Positions 13,020 through 25,445 of a stretch of 64,000 nt of DNA are shown in pieces. The notes under the pieces are model-generated. The model had not been told where the DNA came from and made no database searches. It worked only from the letters and a program-made list of their open reading frames with translations. Origin of the DNA: Icerya purchasi (taxonomy: Eukaryota; Arthropoda; Insecta; Hemiptera; Monophlebidae); NCBI GenBank assembly GCA_039619475.1, contig CM077115.1, positions 30,455,083 to 30,519,082 of the forward strand, given 5' to 3'. Position 1 is the stretch's first letter. Each line of letters begins with the position of its first letter. The position numbers were made by a program, and so were the translations under genes.

Positions 13020-15960
13020 CAAAGTTATCTATTTTTATTTATGCCGATCTCAGCATCATCATTAACAGTTGCCATTCTAGATAAGGTATCGTGATTAACA
13101 TTTAGTCTGCCAATAATTTTGTGATTTTATGTCATTTGACCTGTGACTGGCGTACGCATTCTACGAATGTCAATCCCGCAATTTCCCGGACAATATCCGT
13201 CCATCTTATAGGTGTGTGTCCATCTGAACAAGTCTGATTTTCATATTTTTTCTCACAATTATCTTTCCAGATCTCGTTTAGCTTTAGCACGGCACCTCTG
13301 AGGATTTCAATTCTCCGTTTTCTCTCACTTTCGAAGATCCTTTATCTTCAAAATTAAACCTAAGTACATAAAACTTCTAACAATTTTATAACTAGTGAGT
13401 GTCCTTTCATTAAGCGGTATTGTGTTTCCTCGATCTACTATCATTATTTTTGTTTTGCTTTTATTTACGCTTAATCCATATTGCGTGCTGATTTCTTCCA
13501 GTCGTTGTAACGATTATTCCATTTCATTCAAGTTTGTAGCTATTAAAGTTATATCATCTGCATATCTGAGATTTGTTATCTTCCGTCCTCCTATTATTAT
13601 TCCGCCATTCTACTTTTCTAGGACTAATATTATATATTCCCCATACAAGTTAAAGAGCATGGAGACAAAACGCAGCATTGTCTGACTACTTCGCGAACAT
13701 AGAATTCTCCTGATTTTACGTTATCAATACGCACAGTATTCCGATTATTCCCATATAACCTCTTTATGAGATATATAGTGTGCTTCGGTGTTCCCATTTC
13801 GATTAGCATCGACTATAGTTTATGCCTTTGAACATTGTCAAAGGTTTTTCGGTAGTTTATGAAGCATATTACCGCAGGTACCTTACACTCGCAAGCTTTT
13901 TATATTAATAATCTTATGTTGAGAATTTGCTCCTGTGTGCCTCTTTCTTTCATAAAGCATGATTGCTCTTCGGGTATTTCCTTAGCCGTTTGTTCGTAGA
14001 TTTGGTTATTTGGTATCTGTAAAAATATCTTGCTCATAGTAATCTATAATTAAATTTACTATTGTTCCATTAACATTATTTTTCCTTAAAATGTTTGAAA
14101 ACAGTTATCGCGAATGCCCTTGTCGCATCAAAAGTAATTTCAACACTGATCTAATACTAAATTGACTGTATAACATAATGTTGTTATGGCCATTTTTGAA
14201 AAATGTTCCTTCTGGAATCCAAATTGATCTTTGTGATAAATTCTATTTTCATTTATTTTTTCCCGGTAGTACAGTATTAAGTATCATTTCGAAAACTTTC
14301 GCTACACAATTTAATAAGATAATATAGGTTTATAACCAGTGTAAGTTGACAAATTTTTATTTGGTTTATAAAGAATCTTCATATTACCTGTTTTTCCAAT
14401 TATTAAAAAATATTGTAATTTTATGTGTTTTAGAAAATTAAACGGTTATACAAGTACATTTCATAGTAATGATTTTAATAATTACATCAGATATTTTATT
14501 AGTAGCACGAGTTTTTTAATATTTAGCGTTTTAATTATTGTTGTGATTGTAGAATTTTCGATTGTGAAATATTCCACGTAAGTATTCCTCTTTAAATTAT
14601 TAAGATCTCTATCTATCTTATGGAGGAAAAAATGATTCAGCAGAGCTATACACATTTATCCTTATTTTTAGTTACGTTATTTAATTTTGATTTGGGAAAT
14701 TTAAAATTGCTGATTTTATTTAATACAATCTGGTATAGTTTTTAATAAAATCGGTCCATCTCTTTAATTCACTTTTTCCAATTAATTTTTTATGAATTTT
14801 GTTTAATTCCTTCAGTATAATTATTAAGATTTTAATTTTTTACTCCATGGCCTTGTTTTATTGTCTTTCATTCTAATAATATTTATAGGTTTTTTTAAAT
14901 TTTTCAAATTTCCGAGTTTACCAGTCATAATATCTTTTACCCTGTACGATACTACACAATTTTATTAGTTTTAGTATGTAATCTTAAAAGTTATTTATAA
15001 TATTAATTCGGCTGAAGAAATACTTTTATCTATGTTAGTTTTCAAAAACGCCAGTCTTTTTACATAGAGTCCCCGTCATTAAATTTTTGTACTCAGTTAC
15101 TTCCAAAAATGATCTATACTCGCTTGATTCTTCTTCCGGTAATGTTGAAAAGACAACTTCAAGGGTGTTATGATCAATAAATTCGCGATGCTGCACAGTA
15201 TAATTCACTCTGCTCTACATTGAATTTCGAACTATGATAAGATCGATTAAACTTTTTCTATTATGATTAAGAAAGATATACTCGTTTCTTCGATTTCAAA
15301 TTATCAACTGATTCGCTATCAGGAATTCATTAAAGAATTCAAATGTTGAATCACTATCAATATTTTCCCATAAAGAGCTGTGCGTATTGAAATTAATTAA
15401 TAAAATGAGCATCAATAAAGGATTTTCGTGACAAATATTTTCAATTTCGTTTGTGCCGCCTATTTTTGATTACTTTAGAAGATGATAAACAGTGATGATT
15501 AGAAATTTATTTAAACGAACTGCATTTATACTGTTTCCACAGTGAACTCTAACGGACATTATATCTTTTGTTATCATTAAAACATTTCGATCATTTTATT
15601 ATCATAGGTGTTAGCTTCAGCAATTACAATTACGCCACGTCTGTTTCTATAACACAGTCTCTAATATATAAATTTTGATAGGCGATAGTGTTATTTACAT
15701 TCAACATTTTTATTCTATTTTATTCATTAATTTATTATTTCTTCAACTTTATTTCTTATGACGATCAAAAGTTAATTAGTCACAGGACTTCATTGTACAA
15801 GTTACTATTTCTTCCTTAAAAGACACTTTAGTTCACCTTATCGAACAGTTTATGCCCTTCTTTTCTTCTTGACATTTGTCGGCTACTTTGATTTTTCCTT
15901 CTCTAGACAAGCATCTGGCCGCCATGTTGTCCATGACCCATGAATTAAAGCACTGAATTA
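13020..15960 (-). mobile_element. Decayed LINE of a second family
   Basis: Reading the minus strand across many frameshifts gives LINE protein fragments. The reverse transcriptase core NLRYADDITLIATNLNEM is at about 13510-13575, followed by EEISTQYGLSVNKSKTKIMI at about 13440-13500. Upstream, 14600-15800 gives scattered pieces consistent with the apurinic-type endonuclease. YADD is the catalytic reverse transcriptase motif. There is no intact frame longer than about 100 codons. The boundaries are approximate. Confidence 0.7.
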
Positions 15961-16476
15961 CCAGAGTATATTTTTTTGAAAATCAAGTAATATCCGGCTT
16001 CTTGTCAGTTTTCGGAAGCATTCTAAACTGAACCGATTTTAGTCAAACTAAAAAATTTAGTTTTCTTATTTTTAGTAATTTTGTTAATTCAGGTTCTTCT
16101 GTTAGATATTTAATTTTTCCACTGATTACATTTTCTTTTACCTCATCAGAATCTTGAAAAACAAATTAGGATACTCGTTATTTTTTCTCGCTGAAGCTAA
16201 CATCTTTAATTTTATCTTCAATAGCAATTTTAAGTTCTGACCTCATATCTGGTCTTCGTAGCCAGAGCAATAGAATTTTAGTTCTACTTGATATTCTCAT
16301 TTAAAATTAAAGGAGAAATTTTCCTTTTCACTTGTTTCTTAATCTCTTCTGATTTTAATGAAAGCTCATTTTCGCATGTCAACGTTCAGTAAATTTCCAT
16401 TTCTGGTACTAGAAGGTGGCTCATTTTCGCAGGCTCTAGCCCAATTCATTTTCTTAGCAGGTATTTTTTGGCTTGT

Positions 16477-16515
<39 letters not shown>

Positions 16516-18765
16516 CTTTTAATGCTTATCTTACAGAGTTTATTATTACACTTTTTTAATTTTTATTATCCCTTCAATGGTTACTATACTATTACGTATT
16601 TTTTCTATTTTAATTACACGATTATTTACGGGTTCCATTATTTGTTCTTTATAAGTTTTATTTATTGTTTTTTAAATTTTATGTTCACTACTCTAGCCAA
16701 TTTAATTATTGACCGTCATGATTTAACAGATAATAAAACAGAGTACGATACTGGTTAATTATGCAAGTGGTTTTAACCCAAAGTCAAACACGCGCAATAT
16801 ATTCTACGATTTATGCGAAGATTTAACGATATTAATTAACAACTAGTTTATTAACAACTTCTTATGGACAAAATTACGCCGAAATAATATAGAACGATAA
16901 CAATTGAATTAGTAGTTACTAATTTTAGACCACTAGAGTTAGTAATCTGTACAGATGAACACAGAAAAATACACACGATTACTATGAAGCACGAACGAGC
17001 AAACTCAAATGTGTATATTTGTGAAGTGATCACAAATTTTTGTGTCATTATTAATCTTTTCCGAAATTTTTGAAAACTTAGCGTGTTTCGTTAAAAAATC
17101 GGAATATAATTTCATCAATTCTAAATAGCAAGCTTCGGATCAATAAAAATACATGAGAAATTTTTTTTTTCTTTTGGAATACTGAGGTTTGCGAGGCCAG
17201 GGTTCGTATGCGAAGTTGTAATGTGAGCTAATTTTTTTCATAAAGCGCCCTTTCATATAAATATATTTAAAATGTGTTTTGGTTTTATCAACTTCTTTAC
17301 TCGAACAATTACAAGAACATACCCTTTTTTTTATTATTAATTTTTGCTATAAAATAAGGTTTAAATTGTATATATAGATTTTGATTTTTGTTATATATTT
17401 CGAATTTCACTTTCGGTAGGTTATTTAGTGGTAAGTTATGAACTTTTACATGATTTTAACTATTTTAAATTCCATATATATTCTTGACGGTTATCTGCGA
17501 TTTTTGGAGTTCCAGGTAATCCTAACGTTACATATTGCATTAAAGAGCATTTTAATTGTGATTTATACAAAAATTTGAGGTTTATTATATGATATTTTTT
17601 TCCTTTTTTAATAATCTTACACTGGTGTTCAATAATAATATTTTTTTTAATAGTTTCTTTTTAATCTTTATTAATAAAGTTTATGTATTTATAAAAATAA
17701 TTTATCATTCTTTTCACATTGCTGCTTATTCTAAATAAAAATATTTAGAATTAGAAAATAATTTATTGAATAATATAATGATTACACCTAATTAAAAAAA
17801 TAAAGCAGATTACATTAATAATTCGATATTTTATCACAATTTCCACGTGCTTTTTTTCAATAAGAAAATTAGAATTCTTTTGTTTGCAATATGTCCATTA
17901 CAATATGTGTAACGTAAAACCATTTAATCATTAGTCACCAGAAGTTTACAATCGAATACTGCTTAATCGCTTCATTTTAAAAGTTATATAATAATTAAAT
18001 TGGAAACAAATCTTATCTTTTTTTTTCAGAAAATTTAATTACCTTAAATTGATAGGTGACAATGTATGCTGCGATGGTCTAGTGCCTTGATGTATACAGT
18101 CAGCGTCTTATACTTAAGTTATTTGAAATGGTTAGACGATTAGATGGATGAAAAAAATCATATACATCGTATTGAAATAAAATCAACAGAAAAATTTATA
18201 TCGAAAGAGAATTTTTTAATTTTTTTTTCTCTTTTTACAACAGGAAAAAGTATTCTGCAATTACTAATGTTTCTCCCGCCGAAAACAAAAAAATAGTGTA
18301 CGATTCAAATAAATTAAAAATAAAAACATCAATTCTTTTTGAACGATCTTATCTATGCCGCGTTTGCTTCTTAAATATTACTGAAGTAATAAAAATAAAA
18401 GTTCCGCTCTAGGGAACCAAACACTTTTATTTACGATAACTGAACAAAAGAAATGATTAGACCAGCTGAAATGAGGTTTATTATGCGAAATTCAAATAAT
18501 CGCCACTGGATTTGAAAAAAAAAAAATTAAGAGAAACATAATGAAACTTGAACGAATTCTAAATAATAGAGGGAACGACAATATGATTAATTTCAAGAAA
18601 ATAAGCAGATGTGTTGAAACATTTTCAAAATTTTTTTCGCCTATTGTTCATTTAACGCTACAAAAATTTAATTGTTACAAGAAAAAAATATATAAGGTTC
18701 GTTTGTTAATCAAATAAAGGGAACATTTATCTGAAAAACAATTGCAGTAACAAAGAATATATATA
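15961..18765. other. AT-rich region without an identified gene
   Basis: Contains a (TAA)n microsatellite at 16481-16515 and poly-T/poly-A tracts. No ORF has a recognisable domain. The missing last exon of the NDFIP-like gene could lie here or further left, but I could not point to it. Confidence 0.5.
16481..16515. repeat. (TAA)n microsatellite
   Basis: Uninterrupted trinucleotide run. Confidence 0.9.
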
Positions 18766-19163
18766 TAAACTCGGCCATTTTGGCCTCGCAAGGGGCTGTG
18801 CCCCTTGTCCCCTCTTGCTTTCATTTCTGTCTCTTTCTCTTCTATACTTTGTATAAAATGATCAAAATTTACAACGTAATTCTTACTGGCATCAACACAC
18901 ACAAAAAATAACATAACCACAAAAATCCTATTCTAACATTTACCTTCCGTTATATAAAATTAAGACATTTTTTCGTTACATATCTCATTACATAAAATTG
19001 TGACATTTTTTAAATAACAATAACAAAAATCCTACAAAATATAACAAACGTTACATAAAATTGGGACATTTTTCTGGGACATTTTTTTGGGACATTTAGC
19101 GTTACATAAAATTGGGACATTTTTTCGAATGGGGGGTAGCCTAAGAATTACGTTGTAATTAAT
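18766..19163 (-). mobile_element. Helentron-like (DINE-1/HINE-type) element, copy 1
   Basis: Non-autonomous repeat lying between TA tracts. On the plus strand it starts AAACTCGGCC, then has two palindromes: GGCCATTTTGGCC (18773-18785) and AAGGGGCTGTGCCCCTT (18790-18806). The 17-mer TTACAACGTAATTCTTA (18869-18885) is repeated in perfect inverse form at 19142-19158. Between them is a minisatellite built from GTTACATAAAATTGGGACAT and GGGACATTTTT units. Subterminal inverted repeats, a central minisatellite and a terminal hairpin are the architecture known for DINE-1/HINE elements, so the biological 3' end is probably the hairpin end, making this a minus-strand copy. An open frame on the minus strand (18675-18920) is repeat sequence, not a gene. 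Confidence 0.75.
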
Positions 19164-19809
19164 ATATATACATATATACATACATACATACATATATATA
19201 TACAGAATTAGGGAAAAATCCGAAATCTATGTTCAAAGAAATTTAACGCCCGGTATAATAATGTCAGTTACTTATTGTGTATTAGCAGTTTTAAAATTAA
19301 AAAAGAAATATCGAATATTGTTTTTTCAAAACTATAATTCTGTTTCGAATGTATTTTATTTGCCAAGATGTGCCGTTGTATACTATTAAATTTTCTTTAA
19401 AACTCTTGATTGTTATATATGAAAATGTTTTCTCTGGCTCTTTTTACTCAAACTCGGAAGTTCAATTTTCATAATCCGGATGAAAATAAAAAATGATTGA
19501 TATAATTTTTAAGTAACTAATATTTTTTAAATAATTCTAAAGACAAGTTTGGAATAGGAATATTTTAGATAGGTCCGATTTATAAAAAATTGTTTTCAAT
19601 ACACGCGTCCTCAATTTACAAAGTTTCGTATAAATGCAACACTCGGATAAAATAAAAAAATTGTGGAAAATAGTCCTTTAGTTTTAAACAGAAAGAAAAC
19701 TTTAAAAAAGGAAAGAAGTTGAGGAAAAAAGTTTGATCGACAGAGATTTCTTTGCAATAAAACTACATATGTTGCAACAAAAAGTTCCTTAAGTAAAGAT
19801 GAAACATAC

Positions 19810-19992
19810 CAAACGCAGTTATAAGCCACCATAACCATCCATTTTGAACTGGCATATCAGTAGCTCCTTTTACAATGACTGTCCACTTAGCTAGCGATAA
19901 ACCAAATCCGGACAAGGCGCCATAGCGAGCAGCGACAGTATGACAGAAACACATCAGAAGTAAAAATCCGATCCAGTTGAAAAATAAAGCAA
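19810..19992 (-). CDS. Ndfip: NDFIP-like exon 7, membrane core
   Basis: Completes codon 233 and runs to one base of codon 294; acceptor GTTTCAG/TTGC, donor TTTG/GTATGT. Encodes LFFNWIGFLLLMCF, RYGALSGFGLSLAKW and NGWLWWLITAF, the most conserved block of the family. Confidence 0.96.
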
Positions 19993-22924
19993 CTGAAACA
20001 TGAACATGACAATAATTATTATGCAATCTTGAGAAGTATATATGTAAAATAAATATGTACACTTCTAATCGCAATACTCACTCATAAATGATAGTAAAAA
20101 CATAAAATCCGTCCCCAGTAACTTCGTTTCCGGATCAGAATTGGGACCGATATCTCCAGCGTCAATTGTCAAGAAAGCTAATGTATGTGTAGACTGTCCG
20201 TTATTCACTTCTTGAGGAGCCTAATTATTTATTATGAATAAAGTTATTACACGTTTTTTTTTTTTTGTTTACTGGCTTTTATATACGCATATAAAATAGA
20301 TTTACTTACCATACAACCTGGATATGGAATTGGTAATTCACCCTGTAATGCTTTTTCACGCTGAACTTCCTCATAGGTTGGTAATTTTAATGGAGCATCG
20401 TAAGGGGGTGGAGCGTTAAAATCAACTGCAGGAGGCTGAATCGGTTCAGCGCTAGTAATCCCGATGTTCTGTAATAAATTATAAATACAGAAATCATTTA
20501 AAAATATAAAAAGAAAATTATTATCTCTATAAAAAAAGTCACTGACTTTTAACATTTTAAGAAATAGTAGCGAAAACAAGTTAAATAACTTTTCTTCCTT
20601 AATTTTTGAATTTTCCAAAAATCATAACGATTATGAAAAATTAAATAATTAAATGACGATAATGTCACAGAAGTTCTAAAAAACTTTCTCAAAATACCGA
20701 AGAAATAAATACTAACAATGAAATCATTTTTATACTTCAGCTACAAATTGTGGACTCAAACAAACAATGCTACTACGAAAAATTAGGGAGATTATACAAA
20801 AACCTACAAACACGAAAGACAAAATGAAAAACATATCAATAATAAAATCATTTCTTTGTTGATCTGCGAAGTAGTTACCACAAATGTTACACCAGAAATA
20901 ATAAAATCTGTACGGTCGTTTCTTCTACATATATTTTACTCTGTTTCTTATACCGTAATATTTAAATAAGTTTAACAATATTAATCGCTGGAATGCAGGA
21001 CAACAGTATACTTTTTTTCCTTCGCAAGGAAATTTTCAAAGTATAGCCATCCTCCAACGCGACTAAGAAAAAAGAACAAAAAGATAACGCCCCTACCGCT
21101 GAAACACACTACATTAAACAAAATTATATCTGAATTGATGTTTAATATTTTATTACGAAATAAAAGAGAAATCCTAATCAGTACGTTCAATAGTGCATTC
21201 AAGATTCTACTACACTATATTGAAAAATAAATAAAAATAAACACGGTAGTTTTGAAAAAGATTAAAACGTATAGTAAAACTTTTATTATAACCAAATATT
21301 TCAAATTCATCGAAAATTAATTTTGCGAATCAATGCTAAGGTATACAACAAGATTTACTCAATGAAGGTTTAAAACAATTCAGCAGAAAATATTTGATAA
21401 TAATTGCGTTTATTTGACGTTGAAAAGTGTTTTCATTAACACACAACAACGAAACATGTTCCGCTCAATTACGTTAGGGCACAGCCTGTGTACCTCATTA
21501 AATTATATGTTCATCTTTTTTTCTCCCGCTCACTCTCCTTCCTCTATGCACCAGCTGTATATCATTAACAACGTCTTATTGAAAAAAATAACAGAAATCA
21601 TTCCGGCTGATATTTCGTAAACTTCTTAATATGTTTAACAACTAGTGCAAAGGCGTATATGTAAAAATAGTCACCGTGATCGAAATATAATTAACGATCT
21701 ATTAATTACATAAATTTCTTTAGGAAATAATAAACATCCGACAGAAAATACACCAGTTGTTCCAGCCAACTAAAACTAATTGAAATTAGGCAATTAAAAA
21801 CTAAATTTTATTAAATTAAATAAAATGGCACTAAGTACAATTATGAGACAGATACATGCAAAATCGAGAAAATAAAACTTATGTTAAATTATATAGGATA
21901 GACATTATGTAGAAATAAAAATGAAAGTACAAAAAATATATTAACAATGAAATTGTATGGAGTATTCATAATTGTTATGTAACTTATAAATATTTAAATT
22001 AAATTTATAATTTATAAAACTTTTCAAATGTGATTTGTCAAATTTTTGTTTTTAATTATCTAAAATTATTTACCATTGTATTGGGCGGTCCGGGATACGC
22101 ACTCTCAGATGCTCTAACTGTAGAATTAATTACTGCATTACCTCCTATCGGTACATTTTCATTTAACTGAGTAGCCTAAAATAACGTATTATTCTATACA
22201 ATTCGATATTTAACGAAGTAACAGTTTAAAATTACGAGACAAATATAAGAAAATGACTTTCATTTTAAAAAAATAAACAAAACGTTACATTAATGAAACT
22301 AGCAGAATAAATTATACTAAAAATGGTGTATATTTTAATATAAAAATATATTTAAAAGTGCAGTATTTAAATTACCATTCCATTATCATTTTGATGAGCA
22401 GCCGGCAAACCGTTCATTAGAGGAAAAAATGAATAAACTCTTGGTAACGGAAAATTAGTACCTAAGAATCGATCAATATAAGGTACTCTTCCGCCTTCTG
22501 ATACTTGTGGTTCCTGTATATTTTTAGGTTCGTAAACAATTTTTCAAAAAGTAACGGAACATTCTAATATTATGTTTCAGTAAAAATAAAAACGCTGCTC
22601 ACATTAACTTATAGTTTAGAATTTATACAAAGTTTATAAAGAAAAACTATATTACTTGAATAGAATACGTTATAATTCGTTCATTGTTAGGAACTTCTGT
22701 CTGTTCTGCTGGAGAAAGCGCAATTTGCTCATTTGTATTACATTGTGAATCCTCTCTTATATCAATTACAACAGATTCCTTAGAAAATTATCAATAAATT
22801 TCAATTAAAACTTGTAGTTTCTTTGCGGTTTTTATTAAAAATTGAAAATTCTGTTACAGACTTCGATGACTTTATAATAAAAACTTACCGAATTCGAATT
22901 AACATTTGTAGATGGTCCAGTCAT
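19810..22924 (-). CDS. Ndfip: NEDD4 family-interacting protein (NDFIP-like), 3' end not found
   Basis: NDFIP proteins are Golgi/endosome membrane adaptors that bind WW domains of NEDD4-family E3 ubiquitin ligases, activate them and recruit substrates. Seven minus-strand exons (22889-22924, 22656-22778, 22376-22513, 22074-22175, 20310-20468, 20082-20220, 19810-19992) join to 880 nt, 293 codons plus one base, with GT/AG introns. Visible: a PPPY motif at residues 153-156, an LPTY motif at 162-165, then hydrophobic FMFLLSFMIALFFNWIGF (about 224-242), the diagnostic RYGALSGFGLSLAKW (255-269) and the start of a third membrane segment WLWWLITAF (285-293). Order and spacing match NDFIP1/2. The last exon, about 30 residues ending the third membrane helix, should begin in phase 1 at a lower coordinate; I could not identify it, so this record is 3' incomplete. 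The N-terminal 130 residues are family-variable. Confidence 0.93.
20082..20220 (-). CDS. Ndfip: NDFIP-like exon 6
   Basis: Forty-six codons plus one base, acceptor TAATTAG/GCTCC and donor ATGA/GTGAGT. Ends in LLGTDFMFLLSFM, the start of the first membrane helix. Ten codons earlier the acidic stretch DAGDIGPNSD precedes it, as in the human homologues. Confidence 0.93.
20310..20468 (-). CDS. Ndfip: NDFIP-like exon 5, PPxY/LPxY motifs
   Basis: Fifty-three codons, phase 0 at both ends, acceptor TTACAG/AACATC and donor GTATG/GTAAGT. Contains NAPPPYDAPLKLPTYEEV: one PPxY and one LPxY, the WW-domain ligands by which NDFIP proteins bind NEDD4-type ligases. Confidence 0.95.
22074..22175 (-). CDS. Ndfip: NDFIP-like exon 4
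   Basis: Thirty-four codons, phase 0 at both ends, acceptor TTTTAG/GCTAC and donor CAATG/GTAAAT. Encodes a segment with SAYPGPPNTM. The following intron (20469-22073, 1.6 kb) is AT-rich and holds no gene that I see. Confidence 0.82.
22376..22513 (-). CDS. Ndfip: NDFIP-like exon 3
   Basis: Forty-six codons, phase 0 at both ends, acceptor ATACAG/GAACC and donor GAATG/GTAATT. Encodes GGRVPYIDRFLGTNFPLPRV; no known motif. Confidence 0.8.
22656..22778 (-). CDS. Ndfip: NDFIP-like exon 2
   Basis: Forty-one codons, phase 0 at both ends, acceptor TTCTAAG/GAATC and donor TTCAA/GTAATA. Acidic, polar sequence; it lies in the variable N-terminal cytosolic part and has no motif I recognise. Confidence 0.8.
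22889..22924 (-). CDS. Ndfip: NDFIP-like exon 1 (start)
   Basis: Twelve codons, MTGPSTNVNSNS, with donor TTCG/GTAAGT. The start is chosen because it is the only ATG of this short exon and the exon joins in frame to the next. Phase 0. Confidence 0.8.
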
Positions 22925-23036
22925 TTTTAAAAGTTCACATAAAACTAAAATATCAGTCAAAAAATAAAACACTAAACTTCTCGACTGCTATTCAACTTAC
23001 CAGCACATATAGAAGTATATAAACTGTATATATATG

Positions 23037-23067
<31 letters not shown>

Positions 23068-25445
23068 ATTTATATATGCATACATATATATGAAACGAAA
23101 ACAACAGTCACAGACACTTCAAAATCTCTGAAAATATTATTTTGGATAAGTAACTTACTCTGTAGAATATAAAATTAATTGAGTGAATAAAACAAAATAC
23201 TCATAAACAATTAAATTCCAAATTTACTATTATTATTTTTTCCATCAATTACAAAAAAAATTCGAACGCAATTATTTTATAACTAAAGTTACCATTCTCA
23301 TGAATGTAATTTCTCTGGAGGAGAAAAATTCCAAACAAAAATTTTAAACTATTTTTTATTTTTTTTGTTAAAATAAGTTAAAAAATTATTATATTTTTAT
23401 TTAATAAAATTGATCACTGAATGCAACATCTTATATCGAGTTCACACTTAAAAATTACGTTTGAACTAAACACCTGTTGTATACTTTTTAATAAAACTTT
23501 TTAATCAACTGGACTAAAAAAAAAAAAAAAAAAAAAACAGAATTTTAGTGTTTAAAATATTTCACGGACGGCGCGGTCATGACATGATATATCTTTCAAG
23601 AACACTCACGCGCGAGTACAAAAACACTTAATAAACGTCGAAAAGAACCTAAAAACTGTTAATATTCCGTTGGTGGTGTTCAAAATGTATTGCTTTAAAT
23701 TTCAATTTTATCATAAAATTAAAAATTCTTATGTTTTTCGGAGGTCATTATTCAGAGTTTTTAGTTCTTTGTTTTTTAGATATAATAAATTTTATAAAAT
23801 TTGTGTAAATATATAATAAAGGTAAAAACTAATAACTTCTTTTTCTTTTCAAGACAGTTAAATTTTTTAAACTATTACTAATTTCACTACTTTTATTTAA
23901 AATTAATTTTATTTTCAGAACAGTTTATGATGCCGGTCATTTTTAAATTCGTACTTGAAATATTAAAAGTTATTCAGAAAATACATTTTCTAAAAAAAAT
24001 TCTGTTCTTGATAAAAAAATTCCATTGTACATAATATGTAAATGTTACTATTCACACAGAATTACATATTTATAATATTTCAATATTTGGGTGATATTAA
24101 TAAACATAATTTTGATTTCATTTAATTCATTTAAGTAGTTAAAAATTAATGATGTAAATGGTATGGTTGAAATATATGTACTTAAATACTTATAGTAAAA
24201 TCTAGCTCAAGTAGTTTACTAGGAACAGGTGTATTTAAGGGCGTCAACAGCCGATGAGCCGGGGGGGGGGGCAAAATGATAGAAGGAGGATATGAATTAT
24301 AGGAAAAATAGGCTACCACACTCCCTTTTGAACCTTTACAATTTTATAATAAAATTCAACCAATGAAATTTAGTTTGACAATAAATAATTATTTACATCC
24401 TGGATTCAAATTTTTATAAAAATGAAGTGGAAACTAGATAATTAGTGGAATTATAAAGAGATTATGAATGTGTGTGGAATATTTTATGTACTACTTATAA
24501 AGGTAAAAATTAACGAAATAAGACATATGAGAACTTAGGTTTTAGAATAAACAAAAATTATTTCGGTGCACTTAAGCTGAAACCAATTAAAAATTTATGA
24601 TGTACATATAATCAAGAAGAAAAATTGAAAAATCAAAGAATTCTTGATGTAGAAGTTCAGAAATTTATTTACCTACGTTAAAATGATTTACTTTGATCGT
24701 GAAATGTGGTTAAATAACACAGCAAAAGTTAAAACAATTTAATATGTAAAGTAAAAAGTTAAAATTAAAGACAGCGCTAAGTTTTTTAGCAACTAGAAAT
24801 AGTATAGAATACAATAATACTCTTTTCAAATTGTATTCTATAAGTATTATTAATAATAGTGAAATTGAAAAATGTAAAAGTGTACAGTCTTCCATCATTA
24901 AGAATGAACTTAGTTTCATAGATTATTATAATTGTGTGAATTGAGTGTGGTAAAAAACGACAATTATAAGACATATTGTAATACTCAGAGTCTTAATCAT
25001 ATACTGCATACTATGAAGTAGAATAAAATAGTATTAAGTGCTAATGATGATAAAAGAATAATATGTAGTGATAGTATAAACACATTACCTCGTGAAACTC
25101 TATGTATAATGAATTTCACAAGAAATTTGATATTGTTTTATCCGAACTAAGAGTATGTATATCAGATAAAAATATGTGTATTGTATGATTACAGGGAGCT
25201 ATGTATTATTATTAAGTGTAATATTAAACATTGTGTATTTTTTATGGTGCAATAAAATTTTGTATTAACAATTGTTTTTATTTCTTTAGTTTATTAGATT
25301 TAAGAATGGGTGTGGGGAAGGGGCATAAAATAGTTTGTATAAACTTAGCCTTAGTGTATAAAGATAGTGCCATTTCTAATTAAATGTCGCATTTATAGAA
25401 AAAAATTGTAATTCTCTCTTCTCCTTTCTATTCTACTGCAAGGTA
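22925..25445. other. Upstream of the NDFIP-like gene; no further gene seen
   Basis: Would include the promoter and 5' UTR of the NDFIP-like gene just above 22924. A (TA)n tract lies at 23030-23060, a poly-A run at 23516-23537, and a partial hAT-like repeat at 24237-24360. Minus-strand ORFs near 24710-24974 are low-complexity. No core promoter element can be assigned with confidence. Confidence 0.45.
24237..24360. mobile_element. Partial copy of the 43231-43527 MITE
   Basis: The end AAGGGCGTC, then a G-run, GCAAAATGATAGAA, GGATATGAATTATAGGA parallels the left end of the element at 43231. No matching right end was found, so it is truncated or strongly diverged. Confidence 0.6.

Noticed and set aside
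18340..18440. Candidate last exon of the NDFIP-like gene (minus strand, hydrophobic and aromatic C-terminus)
   Set aside because: A CTAG/ acceptor-like site exists, but the reading frame lacks the expected membrane helix and the roughly 30-residue length, so it is not supported.
18675..18920. 81-codon minus-strand ORF whose text recurs almost unchanged at 59361-59624
   Set aside because: The similarity is fully explained by both lying in copies of the same helentron-like repeat. The copy at 62860-63101 has a stop in the equivalent frame, so no protein function is supported.
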